Below are positions 7,071 through 13,956 of a stretch of DNA of 23,197 nucleotides, piece after piece. Every line of letters begins with the position of its first letter. Positions within the stretch are counted from its first letter, which is position 1. The notes below the pieces were generated by a model. It did not search any database and was not told the DNA's origin. It worked only from the letters and a program-made list of their open reading frames with translations. This DNA is from Nocardioidaceae bacterium (GTDB lineage: Bacteria; Actinomycetota; Actinomycetes; Propionibacteriales; Nocardioidaceae): assembly GCA_020438665.1 (NCBI GenBank), contig JAGQUE010000147.1, positions 1-23,197 of the forward strand. The letters are read 5' to 3'. A program made the position numbers and the translations under genes.

Positions 7071-7436
7071 ATGTACGGCGACACGACGGTCATGCGCCGG
7101 CGCGTGACGGCACTGCGCGAGCAGGCTCTCGACCTGCGCTCGCTGGCCGACCGCCTCGTCGGGCAGGTCGAGGCGATCGGCTGGACCGGCCGCGCCGCCG
7201 ATGCCATGCGCGCGCGCATCCGCGAGCGCGCCAGCCAGCTCCGCGCAGTGGCCGCCAGCCACGACACCGCCGCCGACGCCCTGGAGGTACACCTCGGCGA
7301 GGTGGACCTCGTCAAGGACGCGATCGGCGACCGCGAGCGCCGGGCCGAAGCGCTGCTCGGCGAGGCGCCGGCCGGGTTCGAGGCCCCACCGGCCGGCCAT
7401 CGCGACTGGCTCACCGTGGACCTTCCGGAGTCCTGA
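7071..7436 (+). CDS. WXG100-like helical protein, cassette copy 2 (121 aa)
   Basis: Paralogue of the protein at 4158. It shares MYGDT at the start, the helix LREQALDLRSLADRLVG, the WTG motif (about residues 38-40) followed by AADAMRARI, a second long helix to about residue 95, and the C-terminal block GHRDWLTVDLP. It lacks the ~28-residue extension of copy 1, so its size is closer to classical WXG100 proteins (about 100 aa). The leader AGGGGGA and the ATG context match those of copy 1. The stop is followed by a GTG start after a single base. Annotated as WXG100-like from the motif and helical pattern; export is not shown by sequence. Confidence 0.7.
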   Translation: MYGDTTVMRRRVTALREQALDLRSLADRLVGQVEAIGWTGRAADAMRARIRERASQLRAVAASHDTAADALEVHLGEVDLVKDAIGDRERRAEALLGEAPAGFEAPPAGHRDWLTVDLPES

Positions 7437-7437
7437 C

Positions 7438-8379
7438 GTGACGACGATCGACCTGTCCACCCCGGCCAGTGAGCCGCTCGGCCTGCTTGACGGCCTGCCG
7501 CGACGCGTCACGCTGACCCTGCCCGAGCTCCAGCTGGTCGCCCGCGCAGCCGGTGGTGCCCCGCTCCCGTTCGACCTCACCACGCCCGCGACCGCGAGCG
7601 CCCTCGACGGCCGGCTCGGGGCCACACCGGCGGCAGCGGACGCGGCGGCCTATGCCGCCGCCCTGGCCGCCCTCCACGACCCGGCCGACTCGCTGACCCG
7701 GCGTGGCCTGGTGACCGACGGCCGGGTGGACCGCGCCCTCGTCGGTGCGGTGGGCCTGCTGGCCACGCCCCGGCTGGCGCTCGACCTCGACCTCGCCGTC
7801 GGGGGAGCGCAGGCCAAGGCGTGGCACCGCCAGGGTGGCGACGCCGTCGCCAGTCTCGCGACGACCGACGGGTTGGTCTTCGAGCTGGCCTGGTTCCCCG
7901 CCTCGGCGTGGGCCGACGAGCTCGCCCGCGTGGCTGTCCTGCCGAACGACCTGACCGTCGGCGCCTCGGGCGTGCCGGGCCACCTCATGCTTCCCGTCGC
8001 GCTGGCCACCGCCGGTGCCGATGCGGTGCGGACCGGCCGCCACGACCTGCTGCCCGTGCTGGCGTCCCACCACCCCGGCGCCCGCTCCGCCGACGGCTCG
8101 CCGGTGGATGCCGACGACGTGGCCGCCGCCCTCACGGCGCTCACCGCGGAGTCCCGCGGCCGACTGCGGGCGCTGGCCACCGACGCCGGCAGCAGCGACC
8201 CTGACCGGTCGCCCCGGCGTCCGGTCGGTGTCGTGGCCTGGGTGCTGGTCGATGACGGCTGGCGCGCCGTACGCCCCGTCACCGGCGCCGGCGGCGACGA
8301 TCTGCTCGAGCTGGTCGCGGTGTCCCCCCACGACCTGGCGGCGGAACTGGCGCCCGTGCTGGCGGGGGTGACCGCGTGA
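7438..8379 (+). CDS. EspG-like protein, cassette copy 2 (313 aa)
   Basis: The clearer of the two EspG-like proteins. Residues of about 15-40 read GLPRRVTLTLPELQLVARAAG. LVTDGRVDRALVGAVGLLATPRLALDLDLAVGG (about 92-124), then AKAWHR and TTDGLVFELAWF, follow the order of the EspG fold. The C-terminus has VAWVLVDDGWRAVRP and ends LAAELAPVLAG. Copy 1 shares the blocks GLPRRV, AWHR, DG(L/A).(F/L).(L/W) and DGWR but little else, so the duplication is old. The GTG at 7438 is chosen because it follows the WXG-like stop by one base. The stop overlaps the next start (GTGA). Expected role: cytosolic chaperone for a neighbouring secreted substrate, by analogy with EspG. Confidence 0.62.
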   Translation: MTTIDLSTPASEPLGLLDGLPRRVTLTLPELQLVARAAGGAPLPFDLTTPATASALDGRLGATPAAADAAAYAAALAALHDPADSLTRRGLVTDGRVDRALVGAVGLLATPRLALDLDLAVGGAQAKAWHRQGGDAVASLATTDGLVFELAWFPASAWADELARVAVLPNDLTVGASGVPGHLMLPVALATAGADAVRTGRHDLLPVLASHHPGARSADGSPVDADDVAAALTALTAESRGRLRALATDAGSSDPDRSPRRPVGVVAWVLVDDGWRAVRPVTGAGGDDLLELVAVSPHDLAAELAPVLAGVTA

Positions 8380-9665
8380 GCGGGCTCGACCACGGGTTCG
8401 CGACCCCGGAGGACAAGTACGACCAGATGATGGGGCTGGCCGACCTCTTCGATGCGACGGGCGGTGAGCTGCGGGCCCGCGCCCGGCTCGGTTCGCAGAT
8501 CCTGTCCGACGAGGACATCACGGCCTCCGCCGAGCTGTCCCCCCGCACCTGGGAGGCGTTCGAGACCGAGCTCCGCGGCGCGACGACGGGGCGGCTCGGC
8601 CTGCAGACCCGCTCGGTCGAGCTCGACGCGGACGCCTTCGTGGTGCGCGCGACCGTGCTGACCTATCGCTGGATCGACGAGCTCCAGGAGGCGGCCTATC
8701 GCACCCTGGGCAGCATCGCCGGGCGCGCGATCGGCTATCTCGCGCCCCAGGTCGCGCTGGGCGGCGCCATCGTGTCGGCCGGCTTGATCGAGACCGACTC
8801 GCTGGACCGGGACGACGTCGCGTCCTATCTCAACGACCTCGCCGAGAACAACCCCGACCTGATGGACCACCTCACCACCGGCGGCGGCGGGCTGCTCGAC
8901 GGCCTCCAGATGCGTTCGCTGCTGACGGCCAGCGTTCTGGCCGGTGACGACGGTGCGGCCGCGGGGCGCGGCGGCCTCCGCGCCGCGGGTGTGGACCCGC
9001 TGCCCCAGGACGCCGCCAGCGCCTTCCGCGACGCGGCCGCCGCCTTCGACCCCGTCGACACCGAGCTTCCGCACGGGTCGGAGGCCTCCGGTGAGGCCCC
9101 GGCCGGGATCGAGGAGCTCCTGCGCCGACTCGAGGGGACCCGCCACAGCGTCGCGGTCGAGCGATTGCCCTCGGGGCGGTTCATCGCCTATCTGCCCGGA
9201 CCCCACGTAGGCGTCGGCCGACTCCGCTTGGTCACCGGTGACCACCGCACCTATGCCACCGAGATCGTGGCGGCGCTGGAGCACATGATCGGCGACGAGC
9301 CCGACGCCCGCGTGATGTTGGTCGGCAGCGCCCAGGGTGGGGTCGCCGCGGCCCAGATCGCGGCCGACTCCGCCGGAGGGCCCTACGCCGTCGAGCAGGT
9401 GGTGACCGCTGGCTCGCCGTCCTCGCAGGTGCCGCGGATCCCCGAGGCGACCCAGGTGCTGTCCCTGGAGGACCGCGCCGACCCGATCGCGCTGCTGGGC
9501 TCGCTGATCAACGCGGGGGTCAGCAACCGGCTGACCGTCGTGTTCGACGGCACCGACGCCCCCGACGGCGTCTATGTCGCCGGTGGCCGCATCGTCGACC
9601 GCTCCGGTCACCCCGAGATCCGCGCCGCGGTCGACCGCCTCCGCCGGCTCGGCTACCTGGCCTGA
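8376..9665 (+). CDS. Alpha/beta-hydrolase-like protein without catalytic serine, cassette copy 2 (429 aa)
   Basis: Paralogue of the 500-aa protein of copy 1. The N-terminal helical domain aligns (LRARARLG, SPRTWEAFE, VVRATV), a hydrophobic segment follows (about residues 115-135), and the C-terminal domain keeps the strand order of the hydrolase. The nucleophile elbow, however, reads GSAQGG, so the serine position is Ala319; the acid residue is kept (Asp369 in RADPIALLG); the HHDLAHY region is replaced by GVYVAGG and no equivalent histidine is seen. The first strand (FIAYLPGP) and the linker are shorter. This predicts a non-catalytic homologue, perhaps a binding partner or regulator of copy 1. 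The frame is intact, so it is not a decayed pseudogene. GTG start in a 4-bp overlap with the EspG-like gene. Confidence 0.72.
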   Translation: MSGLDHGFATPEDKYDQMMGLADLFDATGGELRARARLGSQILSDEDITASAELSPRTWEAFETELRGATTGRLGLQTRSVELDADAFVVRATVLTYRWIDELQEAAYRTLGSIAGRAIGYLAPQVALGGAIVSAGLIETDSLDRDDVASYLNDLAENNPDLMDHLTTGGGGLLDGLQMRSLLTASVLAGDDGAAAGRGGLRAAGVDPLPQDAASAFRDAAAAFDPVDTELPHGSEASGEAPAGIEELLRRLEGTRHSVAVERLPSGRFIAYLPGPHVGVGRLRLVTGDHRTYATEIVAALEHMIGDEPDARVMLVGSAQGGVAAAQIAADSAGGPYAVEQVVTAGSPSSQVPRIPEATQVLSLEDRADPIALLGSLINAGVSNRLTVVFDGTDAPDGVYVAGGRIVDRSGHPEIRAAVDRLRRLGYLA

Positions 9666-9693
9666 GCCCGACACCCCGGCGGACGTCCAGCGG

Positions 9694-11094
9694 TCACACG
9701 AGGTCGTGCACGAACTCCCCGAGCTGGCTGAGGTTGCGGCACTCCACCATGGGGATGATGGCGCCGTAGGGTCCGGCGGCGGAGTCGCCGGTGTCCCAGT
9801 GGCGTCGTCCCTCCGGGTTGAGCCACCAGGCATGGCGGGCGGCGTCGGCCAGGCCCTGGAGCACCGGGAGCGCGAGGTCGCTGTAGTTGGACCGCGCGTC
9901 GCCGAGGATCAGCAGCGAGCTGCGCGGACCGACGGCATCGGGGTAGCGATCGGCGAACGTCGAGAGCGCACGACCATAGTTGGTCCGTCCCCACCGGGCG
10001 GCGTGGGCCGTGCTGGCGGCCAGCTCGGCCAGGACGTCGACGACGTCCGCGCCGGGGCGGAACAGGTCGGTGACCTCGTGGGCCTGGTCGACGAACGTGA
10101 ACGCCCTCACCTTGGTGAACTGGTCGCGCAGCGCATAGACCAGCATCAGTGTGAACTGGGCGAAGCTCGCCACCGAGCCGCTCACGTCGCACAGCACGAC
10201 GAGCTCGGTGCGGTGAGGGCGGCGTGGCCGGTGGTGGGTGACGAGCGGGACGCCGCCGGTGGACACCGACGCCCGGACCGTACGACGGAAGTCGAGCGCA
10301 CCGCGTCCGCGCGCGTGGCGCTCCTGGGTGAGCCGGGTGGCGAGCCGGCGCGCGAGGGGATAGATCTCCCGTCGCATCGCGTCGATGTCAGCCCGCCGGG
10401 CGGAGGTGAACTCGATCCGGTCGATGGTGGGCCTGACCGTGGCGGCCGTGGCGTGGTCCGGGCCCCGGTCCTCGGCGATGCGCCGGTGGGCGTCCTCCTC
10501 GACCAGCGAGCCGAACCCCGCCACCCGACGCCCGGCGACCCGCGCGGCCTCCTCCTCGTCACGTCCCTCCGCGAGCAGGGCCGCCACGAGCTGGGCGGTG
10601 AGCTGGTCGGGCGCCACCCGCTGGAGCGTGGTGTAGGCCGACCACCGCGACAGTCCCGGACCGCGCCCCGGCATCGAGCCGAACCGGCCGACGGCCTCGG
10701 CGGCCAGCCGCCGCAGCGCCTGCTCATCGCCGCGGGCGAGCGCCTCGGCGAGCTCGGCGCGCAGGTCGGTCAGCGCATCGGCGCCGTCCCGGACGTCGCC
10801 GCGATCCCCGGGCCTCTCCTCGCGGGACGCGACCCCGCCGCCCACGAGCCGCGGGAAGTAGAGGTCGAACACGGCCTCGAACGTGGGCCGCTGGGCCTGG
10901 CGCTTCACCAGCGTGGCGGCATAGACGTCACGGACGACGTCACGATCACCCCAGCCGACGGCACCCAGCGCCGCGACGGCGTCGAGCCCTTCGGCGAGCG
11001 AGACCGCGAGGCCAGCGCCGCGGAGGGCCTCGAGGAAGGCGAGGTGCCGGTCGAGCAGGCCGCCGGCCCTGCTTTCCGGCTCCGCTGCGGTCAC
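9694..11094 (-). CDS. VWA domain protein, CoxE-like (466 aa)
   Basis: The C-terminal third is a von Willebrand factor A domain. The MIDAS motif DVSGS starts at Asp303 within ELVVLCDVSGSVASF, followed by the downstream Thr/Asp region (FTFVDQAHEVTDLF) and LLILGDARSNY. The N-terminal ~250 residues are helical and Arg-rich, as in the CoxE-like family. MoxR ATPases and CoxE/VWA proteins usually act as pairs in metal-cofactor insertion or complex remodelling; in CO dehydrogenase clusters the pair is CoxD/CoxE. No coxSML genes are present here, so the target is unknown. The GTG at 11094 overlaps the stop of the MoxR gene (GTGA), which implies coupled translation. It is convergent with the cassette on the other strand, with 28 bp between them. 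Confidence 0.88.
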   Translation of the reverse strand: MTAAEPESRAGGLLDRHLAFLEALRGAGLAVSLAEGLDAVAALGAVGWGDRDVVRDVYAATLVKRQAQRPTFEAVFDLYFPRLVGGGVASREERPGDRGDVRDGADALTDLRAELAEALARGDEQALRRLAAEAVGRFGSMPGRGPGLSRWSAYTTLQRVAPDQLTAQLVAALLAEGRDEEEAARVAGRRVAGFGSLVEEDAHRRIAEDRGPDHATAATVRPTIDRIEFTSARRADIDAMRREIYPLARRLATRLTQERHARGRGALDFRRTVRASVSTGGVPLVTHHRPRRPHRTELVVLCDVSGSVASFAQFTLMLVYALRDQFTKVRAFTFVDQAHEVTDLFRPGADVVDVLAELAASTAHAARWGRTNYGRALSTFADRYPDAVGPRSSLLILGDARSNYSDLALPVLQGLADAARHAWWLNPEGRRHWDTGDSAAGPYGAIIPMVECRNLSQLGEFVHDLV

Positions 11095-11954
11095 GTCCGC
11101 AGCCTCAGCTCCCGCACGGCCCGCTCCTGGTCGGTGGCGTGCTTGAGGACGACGCCGAGCGTGGCAGCCGCCGCGGCCTCGTCCAAGGTCCCGATCTCCA
11201 GCGCGAGCAGTGTGCGAGCCCAGTCGATCGACTCGGCGATGGACGGCGACTTCTTGAGCTCGAGCTCGCGCAGCCGGCCGACCATGGTCACGAGCTGCCG
11301 GGCCAGCGCGTCGTCGAGACCGGGCACCTGGGAGAGCACGATCTCGCGCTCGCGGTCGGCGTCGGGATAGTCGAGGTGCAGATAGAGGCAGCGACGCTTC
11401 AGCGCCTCGGACAGCTCACGGGTCGCGTTGGAGGTCAGGACGACGAACGGACGCCGTAGGGCGGTCAGCGTGCCGAGCTCGGGGATGGTGACCTGGAAGT
11501 CCGACAGCACCTCGAGGAGGAGCCCCTCGACCTCGATGTCGGTCTTGTCGACCTCGTCGATGAGCAGCACGGTGGGCTGCTCGCGCCGGATGGCGGTGAG
11601 CAGCGGCCGGGTCAGCAGGAACTCGTCGGTGAAGATCCCGTCGTGGGTCTCCTCCCACGACTCCGCGCCGCCGCTGGCCTGGATCCGCAGCAGCTGCTTC
11701 TTGTAGTTCCACTCATAGAGGGCCCGCGCCTCGTCGAGGCCCTCATAGCACTGCAGCCGCACCAGCTCGGCGCCAGCGGCCCGCGCGACCGCCTTGGCCA
11801 GCTCGGTCTTGCCGACCCCGGCGGGGCCCTCGATGAGCAGCGGCTTCTCCAGTGCGCCGGCCAGATAGGAGGTGGTCGCGGCGGGCTGGTCGGCGAGATA
11901 GCCGGCCTCGCCCAGTCGGGTCAGCGCGTCGGTGGGCGAGGAGAACCAGGTCAC
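11091..11954 (-). CDS. MoxR-family AAA+ ATPase (287 aa)
   Basis: Walker A GPAGVGKT at residues 43-50, Walker B LLIDE at 130-134, sensor 1 in VVLTSNATRELSEALKRRC (about 171-189) with the arginine-finger region at the end, then a helical lid. The insert ALYEWNYKKQLLRIQ is typical of MoxR proteins. Partner of the downstream VWA protein. The GTG at 11954 is preferred because the protein then starts VTWFSSPTDALTRLGEAGYL and because the GTG overlaps the deacetylase stop (GTGA). An in-frame upstream ATG at 12053 would place 33 residues inside the deacetylase gene. A TATGCT element ends 6 nt before the GTG, so an internal leaderless promoter within the deacetylase gene is possible. Confidence 0.9.
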   Translation of the reverse strand: MTWFSSPTDALTRLGEAGYLADQPAATTSYLAGALEKPLLIEGPAGVGKTELAKAVARAAGAELVRLQCYEGLDEARALYEWNYKKQLLRIQASGGAESWEETHDGIFTDEFLLTRPLLTAIRREQPTVLLIDEVDKTDIEVEGLLLEVLSDFQVTIPELGTLTALRRPFVVLTSNATRELSEALKRRCLYLHLDYPDADREREIVLSQVPGLDDALARQLVTMVGRLRELELKKSPSIAESIDWARTLLALEIGTLDEAAAAATLGVVLKHATDQERAVRELRLRT

Positions 11955-12718
11955 CCGGCGAGCATAGGCCGCTGGCTGCCGGGTCGATCCGCGCCCGGTC
12001 GGGGGTCGGCATGCTCCCGCAGGCTCCCGATGGACCAGCCTCGACCCTGCCACTCCTCAAGCAGCCGCTGGGAGGCCGCCAAGGTGACGTGCCAGGACCC
12101 CGCGGCCGAGGTGCGGTCGGTGTCGTGCAGCAATACGGTGCCGCCCCGCCGAAGGCCGGCGTCGACCTTGCGGACCACGGAGGCCGGGGTGGCACGCGGA
12201 GACCAGTCCCGCCCCCAGGCCGTCCACAGCACCGTCCTCATCCCGACACGACGTGCCGCGGTCAGGCCGTCGGTCGTCATGACGCCGTACGGCGGCCGGT
12301 AGCGCTCGACCTCGACACCCGCCACGTCCTCGACCAGGTCACGAGCACGCTGCAGCTCGTCGCTGATGACGAACGGCCGCTTCCAGGCCAGGCAGCGGTG
12401 GTCCCACCCGTGGATCGCAAGCTCGTGCCCTGCGTCGGCCATCTCGCGGACGAGCCCCCGATGCGGAGCGACCCAGGCACCGAGGAGGAAGAACGTGGCA
12501 CGGACGTGGTGGCGCGCCAGCAGGTCGAGGAAGGCCGGCGTCGACACCGGGTCGGGACCGTCGTCGAAGGTCAGGGCGACGTCGAGGTTCCCCCCGAGTC
12601 CGCTCAGGCCGGGAAGGGTGGCGCGTCGCAGCTGCGGCAGCGACGTGATCGCAGGGGCGCAGCGACCTGCGGCGATCAGCAGCGGCAGACCCCAGGCGCC
12701 GCCGGCACGTCGGATCAT
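11951..12718 (-). CDS. Polysaccharide deacetylase, NodB domain (255 aa)
   Basis: Carbohydrate esterase 4 motifs are all present: TFDDGPD at residues 50-56 (catalytic base Asp and metal Asp), HGWDH at 103-107 (metal-binding histidines), RPPYG at 141-145, and LLHD at 196-199 (catalytic His). This predicts a metal-dependent N- or O-deacetylase acting on glycans. The N-terminus has a short hydrophobic stretch (GAWGLPLLIAAG, about residues 7-18) but no clear signal peptide, so location is uncertain. The gene overlaps the glycosyltransferase by ATGA and the MoxR gene by GTGA. The pairing with an upstream glycosyltransferase suggests modification of a glycolipid or cell-surface sugar. Confidence 0.88.
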   Translation of the reverse strand: MIRRAGGAWGLPLLIAAGRCAPAITSLPQLRRATLPGLSGLGGNLDVALTFDDGPDPVSTPAFLDLLARHHVRATFFLLGAWVAPHRGLVREMADAGHELAIHGWDHRCLAWKRPFVISDELQRARDLVEDVAGVEVERYRPPYGVMTTDGLTAARRVGMRTVLWTAWGRDWSPRATPASVVRKVDAGLRRGGTVLLHDTDRTSAAGSWHVTLAASQRLLEEWQGRGWSIGSLREHADPRPGADRPGSQRPMLAG

Positions 12719-13827
12719 GCGACCGCTTCGGCGGCAGGCACGAGCACGTCAGCGATGGTGGGGGCATCGAGGCTGGGGAGCCGGCTGGTCGGGACCGCCA
12801 CATCGGCCCCACGCTCGAGCGCCGTGGTCAGCCAGTGGTCAAGGTCCTCGGCGCAGTGCAGCCAGCGGACAAGCCCGGCACGGTCGAGCGCAGCGGCGTT
12901 GGACTCCCCGTGACCGGCGATACAGCGATAGCTGGCCATCGGGACGCCGGCCGCCAGCGTCTGCAGCGAGGTGAACCCGCCGGCGTTCTGGACAACGGCG
13001 TCGACGCACCGCAGCAGGTCGGGGATGTCGTCGACCCACGAGAGGGCAACGATGCCGGGCTCGCCGTGCAGCGAGCGGCGAAGACGCTCGTTGCGGCCGC
13101 AGAGCACCACGGCGACGGCGCGCCCCGTCGCGGCGATGTCGCGGGCAGTGGCAGCGAGCTCACCGATGCCGAGCGAGCCTCCGGTGACCAGCACGAGCGG
13201 ACGGTCGGCAGGCAGCTGGAAGTCGGCGCGACGCGCGGGAACGGCCGGCTGCGCGGGGCGTGGCACAGCCGGCGAGACGACCGCGACCCGCCGGGCACCG
13301 AGGGCTCGGGCCTCGTCGCCAGGGAGCTCGTGCATGGCCAGGTGCACGTCGATCCCGGCGTGGACCCAGAGCCGGTGCACGGACATGTCAGTCAGATAGG
13401 TCGCCGTCGGAACGGCGAGCCTGCCGTCGGACCGGAGCCGGCCGAGCGCCTGACTCGCGAAGGGGTGGGTGGAGACGAACCACGCCGGGCCGTCGGCCGC
13501 CAGATCGAGCAGCGCACGCGTCGTGGAGCCGACCAGCCGGGCCACCAGCGTCGCGACACTGTCGTGTCGTGAGAGTCCACCCAGCAGCCACGACCAGGTC
13601 CGCGGCACCGACTGGATCTGACGCAGATAGAGGCTGCGCAGCAACCGGCCGGTCCAGCCGGGCATGAGGTCGACGATGTCGGAGACTCGGGTCTCCAGCC
13701 CGACGCCATGGAGGCGACGAGCGATCTCGTGGGCGGCAGCGTCATGCCCGGCACCGAAGCTGCCGGTGATGATCTCCACACGCATACCTGAGGGGAGCTG
13801 GGGGTACTCCAGCGAGGTCAAGCCCAT
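12715..13827 (-). CDS. Glycosyltransferase, MGDG-synthase/MurG-like GT-B fold (370 aa)
   Basis: The N-terminal domain starts RVEIITGSFGAGHDAAAHEIARRL (about residues 16-39), the glycine/histidine loop of MGDG synthase and MurG-type enzymes. The C-terminal domain has VLVTGGSLGIGELAA and a nucleotide-sugar site NAGGFTSLQTLAAGVP, then GHGESNAAALDRAG (about residues 279-311). Such enzymes move a sugar from a nucleotide donor to a lipid acceptor at the inner face of the membrane. The actual acceptor (diacylglycerol or another lipid) is not readable. The ATG at 13827 is chosen because AAGGAG lies 5 nt upstream; a second ATG at 13785 lacks a ribosome site. First gene of a four-gene chain with 4-bp overlaps. 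A possible PhoP box lies about 60-80 bp upstream. Confidence 0.85.
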   Translation of the reverse strand: MGLTSLEYPQLPSGMRVEIITGSFGAGHDAAAHEIARRLHGVGLETRVSDIVDLMPGWTGRLLRSLYLRQIQSVPRTWSWLLGGLSRHDSVATLVARLVGSTTRALLDLAADGPAWFVSTHPFASQALGRLRSDGRLAVPTATYLTDMSVHRLWVHAGIDVHLAMHELPGDEARALGARRVAVVSPAVPRPAQPAVPARRADFQLPADRPLVLVTGGSLGIGELAATARDIAATGRAVAVVLCGRNERLRRSLHGEPGIVALSWVDDIPDLLRCVDAVVQNAGGFTSLQTLAAGVPMASYRCIAGHGESNAAALDRAGLVRWLHCAEDLDHWLTTALERGADVAVPTSRLPSLDAPTIADVLVPAAEAVA

Positions 13828-13885
13828 GTCGGCTCCTTGGTCACGAGGGCGCCGCTGCTGCTGGCGCCGGGGGAAGCGAAACAGC

Positions 13886-13907
13886 CCGAGGTGAAGCCGT
13901 CGTGAAG
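13886..13907 (-). promoter_or_regulatory. Possible PhoP (PHO) box: two 11-bp direct repeats
   Basis: Read on the minus strand, CTTCACGACGG (13897-13907) is followed directly by CTTCACCTCGG (13886-13896). The 11-nt unit length and the TTCAC core match the direct-repeat structure of actinobacterial PHO boxes (consensus GTTCACC plus 4 less conserved bases). It lies 59 bp upstream of the glycosyltransferase ATG. The first base of each unit is C rather than G, and only two units are seen, so this is a candidate. Confidence 0.35.
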
Positions 13908-13944
13908 GCGGTTGCGACTTCATTCCCGGCTCAGGTCGCGTCCC

Positions 13945-13950
13945 TAGGTT
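13945..13950 (+). promoter_or_regulatory. -10 element of the GT-C glycosyltransferase
   Basis: TAGGTT, ending 6 nt before the GTG at 13957. It supports a leaderless start there. No convincing -35 is seen. Confidence 0.45.
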
Positions 13951-13956
13951 CGAGAG

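Noticed and set aside
7650..9833. Open frame of 727 codons on the minus strand
   Set aside because: It is antisense to the EspG-like and hydrolase genes of cassette 2; its translation is low-complexity Arg/Gly/Ala/Pro-rich with no domain, as expected for a shadow frame in GC-rich DNA.
9574..11370. Open frame of 598 codons on the plus strand
   Set aside because: Antisense to the CoxE-like gene, whose MIDAS motif and MoxR neighbour establish the coding strand.
9694..11954. CO dehydrogenase accessory genes coxD/coxE
   Set aside because: The MoxR and VWA families fit, but no coxS, coxM or coxL genes or other cox accessory genes are present, so the specific names are not supported.
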